This document shows positions 1 to 11,979 of a stretch of 64,000 bases of DNA, one piece after another; positions within the stretch are counted from its first letter, which is position 1; each line of letters opens with the position of its first letter. The DNA lies in assembly GCA_949752795.1 (NCBI GenBank), contig OX457063.1, forward strand, positions 67,231,783 to 67,295,782, in the 5' to 3' direction. A program made the position numbers and the translations under genes. The DNA is from Hyperoodon ampullatus (taxonomy: Eukaryota; Chordata; Mammalia; Artiodactyla; Ziphiidae). The notes under the pieces were generated by a model that made no database searches, was not told the origin of the DNA, and saw only the letters and a list, made by a program, of their open reading frames with translations.

Positions 1-480
1 GTTTTCGCAGTAGGAAGCATTTCAGTTGGATTCCAAGGACAACCAAGGGGGTAGTCTTTCTGCTTCTGGTTCCAGCAGGAGCCACAGCCAAAAAATAGAG
101 GTGACTGTGGGTGACTATGACCTCTGGCAGCGTCAGTGGATCTGGGACTAGCAGGCAGCAGAAGTGGGGATGACAGATGACCACGGGCTCCAGCAGCATT
201 GGTGGCAACCACAGCAGTAAATGCATTATTTCTGGACCCTGTAAAGTGCTGCCATTCTCGCCTTGACTCTGCCACCCAGCCAAAATTTTTGTAACCAATT
301 TTTTGGTATTAAATTCACGTCTATTTGAAATTTTCAGAGCATTAATATTTTCCTGACTGGACCATGACTGATACACTTACTAACATTATATTTCTTGTCT
401 TTCTTTGAGACAATGTGATGTATCTTTAAACAACAGCATCAGCTCAAAGGAAAAATTAAAGGTAAGGGATGGTCACTAAC
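1..480. other. Unique sequence, no recognised feature
   Basis: No repeat, exon or regulatory signal could be recognised. The stretch is AT-rich with moderate GC at its left end, and no long reading frame is present. Confidence 0.4.
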
Positions 481-483
481 TTT

Positions 484-650
484 TCTTTAACGCTTACTAT
501 TTTCTACTCACAATAACTCTAAAGTAAATATTATTATCCTTATCTTATAGATGATAACTCAGGGTGAGGTATGTTTATTTGACCCAGATTGCACAGTACA
601 AACTGACATCCAAAGCAGATTCTACTCTTTTCATCTGAGAAACTCATATT
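484..650 (+). repeat. MIR SINE fragment
   Basis: The segment keeps the order of the MIR core and 3' half: an ATTATTATCC-type stretch, then a degraded 'lower to baseline, compare, remove' pattern (TTATAGATGATAACTCAGGGTGAGG) ending in a TGCACAGTA-like stretch. It is strongly diverged, as expected for this ancient mammalian family. Boundaries are approximate. Confidence 0.6.
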
Positions 651-867
651 GATATCTGACACAAATCCTAGCAAGGTGACTTGGCACATGAATAGCTGGC
701 AGTTCGCTTCATACTTAAATGTCCTTAATCAAATGAGAAGCAGGTCTAATCACTTTATATTCTTGGACTTTGAAAAGATAGTTGGGCTTTGATTAAAATA
801 GTCCAGAATTCAGCAGAGCTCTCCATTGCAGACAATTCAGGTAGTAGATATGCTGGTCATTCTAATA

Positions 868-1018
868 GGGTTTTTTTTTGCGGGAGGGCAGATATTTAAG
901 TAGAATATTTTTATTGAAGTATAGTTGATTTACAATGTTGTACCAATCTCTGCTATATAACAAAGTGACTCAGTTATACACATATATACACTCTTTTTTT
1001 ATTCTTTTCCACAAACTA
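868..1018 (-). mobile_element. L1 3' end, 5'-truncated
   Basis: Read on the minus strand this is the terminal part of a cetartiodactyl L1 3' UTR. The plus strand shows a T-run, then TTATTGAAGTATAGTTGA, TTTACAATGTTGT and CAGTTATACACATATATACAC. The same terminal sequence recurs near 37.83, 44.81 and 60.12 kb. The element is only about 150 bp long. No clear target-site duplication was found. Confidence 0.75.
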
Positions 1019-1019
1019 T

Positions 1020-2640
1020 TACATCTAAGTTTTTGGTTGTTAACATCTTTTAACAGCATGGTTTATATTTTTACGGTCAGAATACTGGATTGAAAAACAG
1101 AAAACCTTTTCTTAGAGGATTTTGCTCTTTTCATTAAAAAAATATTAAGGGAAGGGGAAAGGGGGAACCTCTTGCATCCATCACACAGTAGCACCTGATG
1201 AAATTAGCAAACAAGGATTCACCTGCTCATAGATTTTAGATAATAAAGACGGCCTGAGACCTTGCTCATGTTGCGTTAGGATGACATTTCCTAATCGAAT
1301 ATCCTCTCACCGACATGGGAGGAAGAGGATCACCTTTGGGAAGTTTAATTCCTTGGGAAGGTTTTTTTGAAAAGTCATTCCAGGAAATTACCAAACATAT
1401 CTTCTAGTTCCCAGGATTTAATGTGACAGATTTTATAGATAGCCACATTCCCTTTGGACTGTAATGTGCCAGCAAAGTTGTTCTTAAGTAAAGAGCTCTT
1501 ACAAATGTGTAAAAGAATAACACATTTGAGACATCTGTATATGTATACCCGCATTTATTTCCCTCTGCACAGAGCCACATAACACAGACCTAAGAGGAAT
1601 TGAGCTCAGCTCAAGGATGTGATGATTTTCTAACGCATGCCTGGTTGTCTTTGCTGTTTCTCTGCTCCTTGACAATATTCCCCTCATTGGACTGGGAGAG
1701 CCTGACTTAAGTAATTAGAAATGTAGAGTGAACATCTACTGCTGTACTCTGAAAAGAACACTAAGCCCTGGAGTCACTACTCTTGGGGCTGACCTTGACG
1801 CATCAAGATCTTTCACTTCCAAATACATACTCCTAGGATAATATTCCATCAGCTACCACTCTATTTAAATTTTAATATGGCACATATGTCTGACTGTTTG
1901 ACTTAGAAAAAAAGGAAAAGTCTTTCTTCTGAGACCAGTAATAAAGTACTGATGATGTATTTGCATTATATGTATGCAAGCAATAGCCAGTCACCACTGA
2001 AGAAGAGTTGTTCCCTATTGCCAAGAGCATGCATTCAAATAGTCACAAGAACCAAATGTGTCCCAGTGTATGTCCTGATGGTTTTCATTTTGACAAAATA
2101 ATTTAGCAAGAGATTAAGTCTCAGTGTGACTGTGGTTTTGAAGTTTCAGTGACCCTTTGCAGATCCATAGGATTACTGGTGTTAGAAATGGGAGGAATTC
2201 TAAAAGCATACTTTGTTACTTTGGTAGTATTAGCAAAAACAATTAGAGAAAAGGATCCAGTGCCAGGGCTATGTAAAGTAATGATACATTTGCCAATGTA
2301 AGGGCTATGTAAAGTGTTTCTGCATCTTTTTGAAAAGAAGTAGAGACACTGAAGTTTGGTCTGGATCAATACAATGAGGGTATCTGGCCCTCACTGAGTT
2401 TTCTCTAAGATCAGTGTAAAAGTTCTTGTAATGGAAGCCTTAATTTTCTTGGCAAAATTCTTATTTGAATAATGTGCTTAGTCTATACCCATGTTTTACA
2501 GAACTCTTTTCCAGTTATGATTAGTCAGGCCTATGTAAAATTTGTTCCTAAGTATAAAATTCTTACAAAAAGGTAATGGGAACAGACAACCATAAGTAGC
2601 TGAAACACCCGTATGACAAGCAGAATGGTAGAGCTTGGAC
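1020..2640. other. Unique AT-rich sequence
   Basis: No gene or repeat family was recognised. The only internal structure noted is a 15-bp direct repeat (AGGGCTATGTAAAGT) at 2265-2279 and 2301-2315. Confidence 0.4.
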
Positions 2641-2644
2641 AGTT

Positions 2645-2770
2645 CCTGAAAAATCACATATTTCAACACTTTCACTTTGCGGATATAATAACTGAGGACC
2701 AGCAGGGTTAAGTGGTGATTCAATATCACCCAACTTGTGGTAGCAGAGCTGCACCTTAAAGGCATATTTC
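2645..2770 (+). repeat. MIR SINE fragment (weak)
   Basis: A diverged match to the MIR core: a stretch reading GATATAATAACTGAGGACC followed by GTTAAGTGGTGATTCAATATCACC and AGCAGAGCTGCACC. The pattern fits 'fraction gained, then sample cleared' spacing of MIR. Identification is by eye only. Confidence 0.45.
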
Positions 2771-2774
2771 AAAA

Positions 2775-3438
2775 TTAGTGCCTTATTTATTGTTAGTTTA
2801 GGTAGTTCTTGAATTGGCTGGAGGAAGAGTCTTTGAAACTTGAGATGGAGAGGCATGGGGACTCTGGGTAGAGCAATGTCAAATGCAGAGTCCCAGATAC
2901 TAATCAGCATCTTTCGTGTTCCTTACTGCTTCAGGTTGCCCATAAAAACACACGTTTAATTTATGAGGATTTAAGTCTGTAAACAATATGTCTTAATGTC
3001 CCTTATATAGGAAATAGAAGCTCTGAGCGTGGCAAACAATTTCCTTACCCAAAACCAAGACACATGTTGTAAAGTATGTGAGAATATTTAAGAGTATAAT
3101 AAGATCGTACATCTGAAATCAGAACTTTCATTTTTCTGTTGCTTAAATTATCCTGTAATAATTAATTAGTTATCCTCAAAATATTAAAGATATGTATGGC
3201 AATTTCCATACAAAACAGTGATGCCTTAGCATATTTTTATTTTATTCTCATGACAATAGTTTCTTTAGCTACAGCATGCAGAAGCTGTCAGCTAGATGTT
3301 TTTAGAATGTCTAGTTCATCAAGAAAACTCAAATAAGAGTCTGTGAAAGTAACACATGGTTAGGAAGGAAAGCATGTAAGAAAGTTAGAAATTCAGAGGG
3401 GAATAAGGACAAGGGCTAGATGCTCCACTTCACTGGTG

Positions 3439-3440
<2 letters not shown>
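2775..3440. other. Unique AT-rich sequence
   Basis: Nothing recognisable in this interval; no long frame and no repeat consensus match. Confidence 0.4.

Positions 3441-3474
<34 letters not shown>
3441..3474. repeat. (TG)17 microsatellite
   Basis: An uninterrupted TG dinucleotide run of about 34 bp. Translating it gives alternating Cys-Val, which is a repeat artefact and not a protein. Confidence 0.97.
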
Positions 3475-3477
<3 letters not shown>

Positions 3478-3479
3478 CA

Positions 3480-5100
3480 AGGAAGAATCTCCTTCACTTC
3501 CATTGTGTACGTACTTACTTCAGTCACCATCCACTGAAGACAAGTACTACAAATCTTCAAACCTTTGTTTTAGAGCTGAAATATTTTCCCACTCAAGTCT
3601 TTGGATTACTCATTCTCAGATCTGCTCCCCCACTGACTGCAGGACAAGGAGATAGAAATGGATGAACTGGGAAATAACTCTGTGCTTCCCTGAAGGTAAT
3701 GGAGGTCGAGTTCACTGTGAATTAATTGCTTGTAAGATGAGGGGGAAGACAGGCTCCAGAGTCAAATTGAAGTCCAGAATGTCACCTTCTTCCTTTGTGC
3801 TGAGTTGAGCTCAAGGGGGTAGAAGGAGGAGTTCTTTCAAATGTGTGTTCCTCCTCTACGTCACATTCCAAGCCACACAAAATTAACCAGGGTGTGATTT
3901 CTGTAAAGCAAGGCCAAAGGTCCTTAGCAATCACAAAGAAGGGGGTTCCTCTCTTCATTGATGTCAGTAGGACCTTTTGTTGGTCCTGGACAACTTCTGT
4001 GAAAATGTGGCATTTGGAAGCTGTAGGACATAGCTTCTCTCTTTTCTGTCTCTATCCCCTTTCCTTTCCTTTACAAATTACTTTCTTCCTCTAGATAAGA
4101 GACAAAGCAGATTGAAGGATTTGGCTGGGCACTAATTGAAGGAAGCAGTGGGAAAGTTAGAAAATTGGACAGAGATGATAAGAGCCTTTTGGGAACCACC
4201 CCCCGCCCCCTGCAAATATCTCTACAGGAAATAGCACTTCAGCAAGCCCCACAATGAGTTTAGGTGTGTACCTTCTTCTGTCACTTCATCTCATTTGGAT
4301 ATAGGCAAGAGAGTGTACATATAATGCCATTTCGGTTTCTTTCTGTCAGAGGTAGGTACAAGGAATGAGTTTAGACCTAAATTGGAAAGTGCTTAGGATG
4401 GAGAAGGGTGGGGAAAGTCAATCGATCAATTTATCTATGTAATCATCTCCAAATCAGAAATGAAAACCAATGGATTTTCTGAGAACCCTAAAATGCAAGC
4501 TAATTTCTTCAAAATTATATTTGGACCATGCCAAACAGATTAATATGATGAGATGCAATTTTCAGTTTTTCTCCCTTTATGAATCTGCTGTGATGGATTG
4601 GAGCAAAGGTGGTTAAAGTTGCCCCACACTAGCTGCTGTGGAGCAATTCCTCCTTCTGTCAGCACATCTGTCTAACAGTATAAGGTCACTTGTTAAACTC
4701 AGGAGCATATCTAGGGATCTAATTTAGGTCCATCAGCCTCCTAGCATGTTGATTCAGAATTTTACACTGATGAAACCTAAACAATGGGAACTTCACAAAA
4801 TTGTGTTTAATTTTCACTTGCAGTTTGAAAGTGATCTCCTCTCTCTCTCTTTTCCCCTATCAATAGACACATACATTTTGATACTTTTACTATTATTTGT
4901 TTAACTCTTTGAGTAAGTGATTTTGTTTTTTTGCCATAATATTCTTATTCTCTTGAAGCTGCTTTTATGCCAGATATTAAGATATTAAGGCTGTTTGATA
5001 GACGACATGTCAGAGAAGAGGTACTTGGCTAACTCATTCCTTATTACTCTGGGGATGTGACAAGCTTCAGTTTCATTCAACAGAGTTTACACAGCTGTGC
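3480..5100. other. Unique sequence
   Basis: No gene or repeat recognised. There is a short C-rich run near 4199-4211 (CCCCCCGCCCCC) with no further context. Confidence 0.4.
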
Positions 5101-5240
5101 ATAAGGACACTGTATGAGGCCTTGGAGTTCAATCATTCAACAAAATCAATCAATCAATCAATACTTACTGGACATCAACTCTGTTGGTAGAACAAGGTAT
5201 CTAGAGTTGAGGCTGAAATATATTACTAATCCACAGAGAA
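5100..5240 (+). repeat. Old interspersed repeat start with (ATCA)n
   Basis: A short ATCA tetranucleotide run (about 5144-5162) is followed by ATACTTACTGGACATCAACTC. This resembles the 'CAACAAATATTTATTGAGCACC' entry segment common to old mammalian repeats. The family cannot be named. Confidence 0.4.
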
Positions 5241-5740
5241 AGAATTTAACCCCAAACACTTTTAAGGTTATCAAATATTGTGGTTAATTATTTAGGAGGT
5301 AGCCAGAGGAGCTGACTATATTATGAAAATGTCTGTGTAAAATTGGGCATGTTTTGGAGAGCAATAGAAACAAAGTCTAAAGAAACTTGCAGTCAAGCAT
5401 CAGGAGTCCCATTGCGTCCCTCAAATAGAACAAATCCAATGAACAAATAAACAAATAAAACATCAAGAGACTTTCTTTAAGGTGGATGTCTTTGAGTGAG
5501 TTCAGCTCTTGAGCACTGTACAGACATGCTCTTGACTAAAACGTAGAACAGATAAAAGAACAGCTGCCCTTTAGGAGGCTGACTCAGTGGGTCAACATAG
5601 GAGCATACACCGAGCCAAGCCACAAATACCATGGAAGTCTATGTCAAGGGTTTCAAGAAGCATGTGTGCTGCCTGTGATCTCGGGGACACTTTTGGGCAC
5701 TCTGCCCTGCACCTGAGGATGGTGTTGATTCCTACATGTC
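5241..5740. other. Unique sequence
   Basis: No recognisable feature in this interval. Confidence 0.35.
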
Positions 5741-5742
5741 AT

Positions 5743-5990
5743 AATCACAGCCGCCTTCTGAAGTGATACTGTGCCAGGCACTGCTCCAGACAGCTTAAGT
5801 ATATTTTCTCCTGGAATCCTCTCAACCACCCTTAGGGGGTAGTTAGTCTTCACCCTATCATACAGGTGAGAAAATTAACACTTAAATAGGTTTAGTTATG
5901 TTCCCAGTGTCAAACAGATAATAAGTGGCAAAGTTAGGATTCCAATCTTGGTCTTACTCAAAATCCATGCTCATACCTACAACACATAAT
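5743..5990 (+). repeat. MIR SINE, near full length
   Basis: Good MIR order: TGTGCCAGGCACTGCTCCAG, a TCCTCTCAACCACCCTTAG stretch, CAGGTGAGAAAATTAACAC, then AACAGATAATAAGTGGCAAAG and a degraded 3' part. Plus orientation. Confidence 0.8.
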
Positions 5991-6119
5991 TTCATCAATT
6001 TTAGGAGCTTATCCTACTTGACATGTCTGATTTTATGGGCAGGTTCTCTGGATTTATGTATGGGTAAAGTAGGTAGAAGCATTTAGAAACATGATGCATC
6101 TTTTCAGGGATTTGCTGTC

Positions 6120-6262
6120 ATTTCTCTCCTCTGTGCTCTCCTAAAATGTATTTCATTTTTATATTATTTTGTATGTTTTTATCACCCAGCATGACTTGTT
6201 TTCCTCCTCCAGGATATGCCCTGATAAATGAATGTTTATTGAATAAAAGGATGAATGGATAT
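6120..6262 (+). repeat. L2 LINE 3' end
   Basis: The final segment (ATCACCCAGCATGAC, then GATAAATGAATGTTTATTGAATAAAAGGATGAATGG) has the typical L2 3' terminus with its short tandem tail. Confidence 0.55.
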
Positions 6263-6549
6263 TTCCCAAAACACTAATAACTAGATCGTGACCCATCATC
6301 ATCAATATGAAAATTTTCTTTTTCTCTTTAGTGTTTGGCTACAAGACAAAATCAATAATGGTTAGGTTCATTGCAATTTCTAAGGCAACTTCTGGATAAT
6401 GAAACAGCTTCTCAAAGGGGGCAGAGAACTAAACCTTAATTCAGGCCTGTGTTCTCAGCATCATATTTTAGTGTCTCACAAATAGTATGCTCAATAATTA
6501 TTTGTTGAATGATTTAATCATCATGCTTACTTAAAAAAAATAATAATAA

Positions 6550-6768
6550 GGACTTCCCTGGTGGCGCAGTGGTTGAGAGTCCGCCTGCTGATGCAGGGGA
6601 CACGGGTTCATGCCCCGGTCCGGGAAGATCCCACATGCCGCGGAGCGGCTAGGCCCGTGAGCCATGGCCGCTGAGCCTGCGCGTCCAGAGCCTGTGCTCC
6701 GCAACGGGAGAGTCCACAACAGTGAGAGGCCCATGTACCACAAAAAAATAAATAATAATAATAATAAA
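6550..6768 (+). mobile_element. CHR-1 SINE (cetacean tRNA-derived)
   Basis: Full-length copy. The RNA polymerase III A box lies in GGTGGCGCAGTGG and a B box in GGGTTCATGCCCC. The GC-rich body (CCGCGGAGCGGCT, GAGCCATGGCCGCTGAGCC) and an AATAAT-rich tail follow. The flanks are AATAAT-rich on both sides, so the target-site duplication cannot be delimited. Mobilisation would have used L1 machinery. Confidence 0.95.
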
Positions 6769-6829
6769 CATTTCTTCTGTAAAAACTGTGTGTAAGGCAC
6801 TAAATTAGGTGATGAATGGAGAGCAGGAA

Positions 6830-7090
6830 AGCATAATAGTAGTGGTCATTGTTTACCATGTGCTGTGCACTACGCTGAGGACTTCCTTTCCATGTAGTAT
6901 TACACTGAATCCTCCTCCAAACCTCACAGGCACTGTTGACCCTTCAGTGTTGGAGGTGGGGAAACTGACTCCGAAAAAAGTTAAGCAAATTATTTCCCCA
7001 AGTTCCCATAACTAGTAAGTGGCAGAAACTGGATTGAACTGGATTCAAACCCAGGCCAAGTGTTCTAAAACCCAATAGTCTTAATTGTGG
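6830..7090 (+). repeat. MIR SINE, near full length
   Basis: Sequence runs ACCATGTGCTGTGCACTACG, GAATCCTCCTCCAAACCTCA, GGTGGGGAAACTGACTCCG, then AACTAGTAAGTGGCAGAAAC and TTCAAACCCAGGCC. This is the complete MIR order in plus orientation. Confidence 0.85.
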
Positions 7091-7815
7091 TAGAAATCCT
7101 CACCTGGCATTGAAAATGTTATTTATTCAGAGAATTGTCAAACAGTGATTCATAATAACTAAGTATGTTTTCTCTTAGCTTAAAATATATAAACTCACAT
7201 GAATTCAACAAATTTTTTTTGCTGGAATCAAGCTTTACTATTGAGTCTGGGTTTTTTTCTTGGGAATCCTATGTTGTCTTTCTTGCACAAACCACACCCA
7301 CAGTACATTGTCTACAGTTTCCACTTTCAGTTTCTATTAAGTGGAGCCAGAACTTAAGGACATTTGAAAAACAATTTTCAGCATAAACTCATTCCAGATT
7401 TCTATGATTTTTTCTCAATCTGTTCAGTTGCTTCATAAACACCAAACCCAAGAGCATTTTTTTACAACAACCTCTCTTTATCAAGTTTCTCCAAAGCCTT
7501 CAACCTAATTCTCACACAAAAACTCTCTCTTTTGAATGCATTTTTGAGATGTTTACTCATAAATTCAATTGTTTAATTAAAAATGCCAAAATTACTATCA
7601 TAAATCGATCTGGGAATAAGCACAACCAAATCTTGATAAGCAAAGAATTGGACTGGTAGGAGCAGAGTTGGACAAGAGAGTAGATGATAATAATGAACAT
7701 TCCGAGTCCTAAGGCTTCAACTAATGCTTTCAGAGGCAACTGGACATTAATTAATTGAGTTGAGTTTACTTAAGCACACTACTACTCTTTTACTCACATG
7801 TATTTTTCTTTAACA
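7091..7815. other. Unique AT-rich sequence
   Basis: No gene or repeat recognised. Confidence 0.4.
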
Positions 7816-7817
7816 AA

Positions 7818-8055
7818 CACTGACATAACACTTACTATGTGCCCATCACTCTTCCTACTACTCTACAAATATTATTTTATTTAATGCTCAAAACTACTCT
7901 CTGGGTACATACTATTATCATCCCACTTTACAGAGGAAGATGCTGATGCTCCAAGAGGTTACCTACCTTGTCCAAGGTCATACACCTAGTAAGTGATGGA
8001 GCCAGGATTTGATCCAGGTATATGCTCTTAACCCCTTAAACCACGCCTGTCAGAC
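7818..8055 (+). repeat. MIR SINE, near full length
   Basis: Clear MIR: ACACTTACTATGTGCCCATC, TCATCCCACTTTACAGAGGA, CAAGGTCATACACCTAGTAA and TTGATCCAGGTATATGCTCT, ending at ACCACGCCTGTC. Confidence 0.88.
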
Positions 8056-8059
8056 AAAA

Positions 8060-9145
8060 GTCATTGTACTTCCTCTCCAAAAGCCTACAGTCCACGTGGA
8101 AAGGTCATGTATATTACCCATCCAAACTTGCATATGATAATTACCTTATGAAGGGTCCAGGAGTTCACAAACATCTTCTTTAGTAGTGTTCACTAAAGAC
8201 ACAAAGGAATTTTTAGTCAGCATTTGGTAAGCCTCTCTTGTAGAATCCATGTTCCACGTTTCTTTCCTCTTTCCTTCCCTAAATGATAATGATGAACGGG
8301 GGTCTTCAATTTTCTTTTGTTAAGCCACTTTTTCTTATCTCTTTACAACCATTTCCTGTATATGTTACTATTCTTTATGGCTTACAGCCCCTGGAGTGAT
8401 AATGCAGACCACGTGTGAGAGGCCAGCAGCTGGGGAAGCACACAGGAATGTGTCCTGGAGAAGGACCGCAATCCTTTTCTCTCTCTCTCATGGATTATGC
8501 ACAGTAATCCCCACAACTTCCTGGGATTCTAAATTCAAGGTCCTAGAGTAATTTTCATCTCCCAATCAAACTACAAATTTTAATCTGAAGCAAACATCTT
8601 TAATTGTGATGCCGCATGAACCACTTTTATGGTCTTTATTTATAAGCCTATAAGAGAGGGGAAATGGATCTGAATTCCTAGCAACTTTTGACTGGCAGTG
8701 ACCACCTCCCCTCAGAAAGTGACTGAGCCATCAGAACACATTTGTAACTTGTATCAAAGAAACTGTGTTGCATTTTTAAAAACTATTAATATTTCTAAGT
8801 CGGTAATATGCACATTGTTCAAATATCAGATGTACAAAAGTTCTATAGAAAGTCTTCCTCTTGACACTGCCACTGATCTTGAACAGAAAGGAGGAGTGAC
8901 CCCGAGTGTGAATTCCACTTGGGGGACAAAACATCTGGAGAGGCTGCAACTAGAACTGGGGACTCTGGAGTCTCAGAGAGAAACTGTGTTGGAAATCCAG
9001 GTGAGGGATGAACTGTGCATGAACCATGTTGTTAATACTCTCCGAGATGAGTCAACAAGAAGAGCGTCTCCAAATTCATGACACTGGCATGTGTCTTTCA
9101 CCATTACGCAACAAGGCAGTGTGTTAGGGCAGGAGAAGCTCTTTC
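8060..9145. other. Unique sequence with one 127-codon frame
   Basis: No recognised repeat. A plus-strand open frame of 127 codons (8698-9081) begins at GTG, shows no domain I recognise, and has no splice or promoter evidence strong enough to call an exon. Confidence 0.35.
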
Positions 9146-9149
9146 ATGG

Positions 9150-9300
9150 GAACGCAGGCAGGTGGCATGAGTTGTAATTCTTTTCCTCTCACAGTTAGCT
9201 GCATGACCTGGGGGAAGTCACTAAACTGGGTCTCAATTGAGTTATTTGTAATGTGGTAATAAGTGCATTTTATCTGTGTTAAGGGAAAGTATTGAGCTGA
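9150..9300 (+). repeat. MIR fragment (5' half, weak)
   Basis: GCTGCATGACCTGGGGGAAGTCAC followed by a degraded 'TCAATTGAGTTATTTGTAATGTGG' resembles the MIR segment that normally reads CTGTGTGACCTTGGGCAAGTCAC...TCTGTAAAATGG. Confidence 0.55.
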
Positions 9301-11148
9301 ATGATTAATTGAGCTCTTCAACTACTATAACATCTGTTGTATCTCCCTGGAAGTTCTACACTGTGTCAATTAACGTGGCTATTCTTAAGAAGAAAAAAAA
9401 AGTCTTCCTCCTAACTCTGTCCCAAGGTACCTACCCCATCTCTGAAAAGCACACACCATTCCCTGTTACAAGGAACATTTTAAAAATAAATATTCAGATG
9501 ATCTGAAATGTCTTAATCAGTAAGATAAATGGTTACAAATTGCTAAGAAAATGAATATTTAATGCCACATTTTAACTAAAGTATTGCTTCAAAATATCAG
9601 ATTTCCTGGAATCTTCTTAGCATCCCATTAATTCTGAGAGTAGCTGACAGAACAAGAATTCTAACATAAAAATATAAAGGCATGGTCCAGCATTTGGACT
9701 ACGAGAGATGACTTTTCTACCTGGGACACATATGATGCACTTTTTTGGTTATTGTAATGAAGTTAGATGATAGTAGTGTTATAGGGGAAGATAATTAAAC
9801 TACAATCTCTAAGAAATCTTATTTAATGCTATCTCTAAGAAATCAATTTTCCGTCTTATATGTTAACTCAATAATAAATGTAATCAGGGGTCTTTTGAAA
9901 GATGACAAAGATCCTTAGAACTCTGCATGGAGTTGCTTTAGGATAAGAAAGAGACAAAAGTTGTTTCAAGATGGAGCAGGAATGACTACAGCCATAGGTA
10001 GGACCTCCCTTTCCCTAGCCGTAACACCCGGAGATGTACAATGCATTGGCAGGTCATTATTGTACTTAGAAACGATTACATAAAAAACAAAAGCCCACAA
10101 CCCCTGTAACCTCTGTGGCTTATGGTGCTCAGCATGTGAGCAGGGATGGAAAGGACCTTAGACATGCCCCAAAGAGAATCAAGATTGAAAGTTGTTTTTT
10201 AATAAGGATATACATTCTTATATATACTTTTTATTGATGCTTTAAAATAACAGGTAGTTAGCTAATTCTCTCTTGGAAGTTCAAAACCCAAAACCTCATC
10301 CATACTCAATTCTAAGTTGCAGAAATGAAAAATTGGGAGCCAAGCTCTAAAGCATTTTTAGGGCTGCATTTATTTTTAATTTTTGACTCATCTTGTTATG
10401 GAGTCAGGATAAGGATGCTGTGGAGGAGGGGAGACATACACACCAAGTGGCTTCTCTAAGAAGTTGTGTGTGAATAATTTAACACTAATTTCCCAGGAAA
10501 AAAATATGCCTGGAAGCACTTCAGCTCATATTGCAATGGTTTACCTATTCCATGAGTTTTGTTGAAGCATCTGTGTACTAGAATTTAGGCAAAAAATGTA
10601 AAGCAAGGACTTGATCCTGATTTCAAGCTGATGCGGCTCAGATCAGTCTCATCAAGATTTTGATGCACACATTGAATCAAAAGAGTTTCATTTGTAATGA
10701 GCTAATCTGCTAATATCATATAATATTTGGACTACTCCCTGTGCAGGCATCCTTAAGGAACCAGATTATGCTCTTCTGGGATGGACTTGCCTATATATTT
10801 TCTTTCACATAGCAAGACAGTGTTCCATCTGGTATTCATAATGGCAAAATCCTCATGTAAGCATGTTGTAAGATGTTTACAAATCTCCATTGTAAAAATG
10901 AATGTGACAGATAGCAAAAATTTATGTTTTATTTTTCAGAGAAGATGCTGGATTTCATAGGAAAAACCCTTATATGGTGTATTTATATTTGGTTTTATGA
11001 GTCAGGGCTGCCTGTACACAAAGGCAAATTTAACTTATAACTTAATTATGATTAGTCATCCTTATGGGGGACAAGAAGAGAATAATTGAATTCCACAAAA
11101 TGTAACCCAAACTCATTTACTCATTTGCCCACCCCAACCTAATCGTTT
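9301..11148. other. Unique AT-rich sequence
   Basis: No gene or repeat recognised over about 1.8 kb. A 13-bp direct repeat (TCTCTAAGAAATC) occurs near 9807 and 9832. Confidence 0.4.
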
Positions 11149-11391
11149 TAAAAATAGTAAACGATTTTTTTTTTTCTTGCGGTACACGGGCCTCTCACTG
11201 TTGTGGCCTCTTCCATTGTGGAGCACAGGCTCCAGACGCTCAGGCTCAGTGGCCATGGCTCATGTGCCTAGCCGCTACGCGGCATGTGGGATCCTCCCGA
11301 ACTGGGGCACGAACCCGTGTCCCTCGCACCAGCAGGTGGACTCTCAACCACTGTGCCACTAGGGAAGCCCCTAAAAATAGTAAACGATTTT
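11149..11391 (-). mobile_element. CHR-1 SINE with 20-bp TSD
   Basis: Minus-strand copy: the T-run and TTGCGGTACACGGGCC are at the left, and the tRNA-like head (B box in GGGGCACGAACCCGTG, A box in CACTGTGCCACTAGG) is at the right. A perfect 20-bp target-site duplication, TAAAAATAGTAAACGATTTT, lies at 11149-11168 and 11372-11391. The A box has diverged (GTGGCACAGTGG on the minus strand). Confidence 0.97.
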
Positions 11392-11680
11392 ACAACAAAC
11401 TTAAGCAAGGTTAGAAGTTATGAATTTCATTTCCTTTCATTTCTGCTCTTAGCTGCTGGCCACCAAAACAAGCAGCACAGAGGGGAATCAGCAGTTGAAT
11501 GTGCTTAAAGGAATGCACAAACTTGATTTTTTAACTGTTCTGAATATTCGTGAGTTGATTAGGGTAATGAGTCTCATGGTATGCGTATTACATTCTGAAA
11601 ATCATGTATTCTGATTGTTGCTGATTGCCAGGTTTGAAATAATAGCTTGTGTCTGGGGTTTGGTGCTATGATGACATTTA
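11392..11680. other. Unique sequence
   Basis: Nothing recognisable between the SINE and the 69-bp duplicated segment. Confidence 0.35.
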
Positions 11681-11749
11681 TTTTACTATGGCCATCATTA
11701 TCATCATCATTGACATCATTACATAAAATCACAGTTTGCCGGGTTCTAT
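11681..11749 (+). repeat. 69-bp duplicated segment, copy A
   Basis: This segment (TTTTACTATGGCCATCATTA ... TTCTAT) recurs at 15340-15408 in the same orientation with 67 of 69 bases identical. I do not recognise it as part of a known repeat family. Confidence 0.9.
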
Positions 11750-11979
11750 GTGACCCCAGTTTAGGCCTTGCCCAGGCTGAATGGCCCCTGTCTATTAACA
11801 GTTATGTCTATATTTGTATGTTCCAACCTTCAAAGGATTGTTTCCATGTCTCCAACAAACCAGATCTTACAATTTAGGGTCAGTGACCCCTGGTGAGCAG
11901 TGTAGCTTCCATCAGGTTTTTATGCAAAAGCATGGTTTATTTAAAATAAAACAAAATGAGATAAAAGCAAAACATGTAT

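Noticed and set aside
3420..3665. Cys-Val repeat frame
   Set aside because: It is a translation of the TG microsatellite.
8698..9081. 127-codon open frame on the plus strand in unique DNA
   Set aside because: It begins at GTG, has no recognised domain and no promoter, splice or conservation evidence. A frame of this length is expected by chance somewhere in 64 kb.
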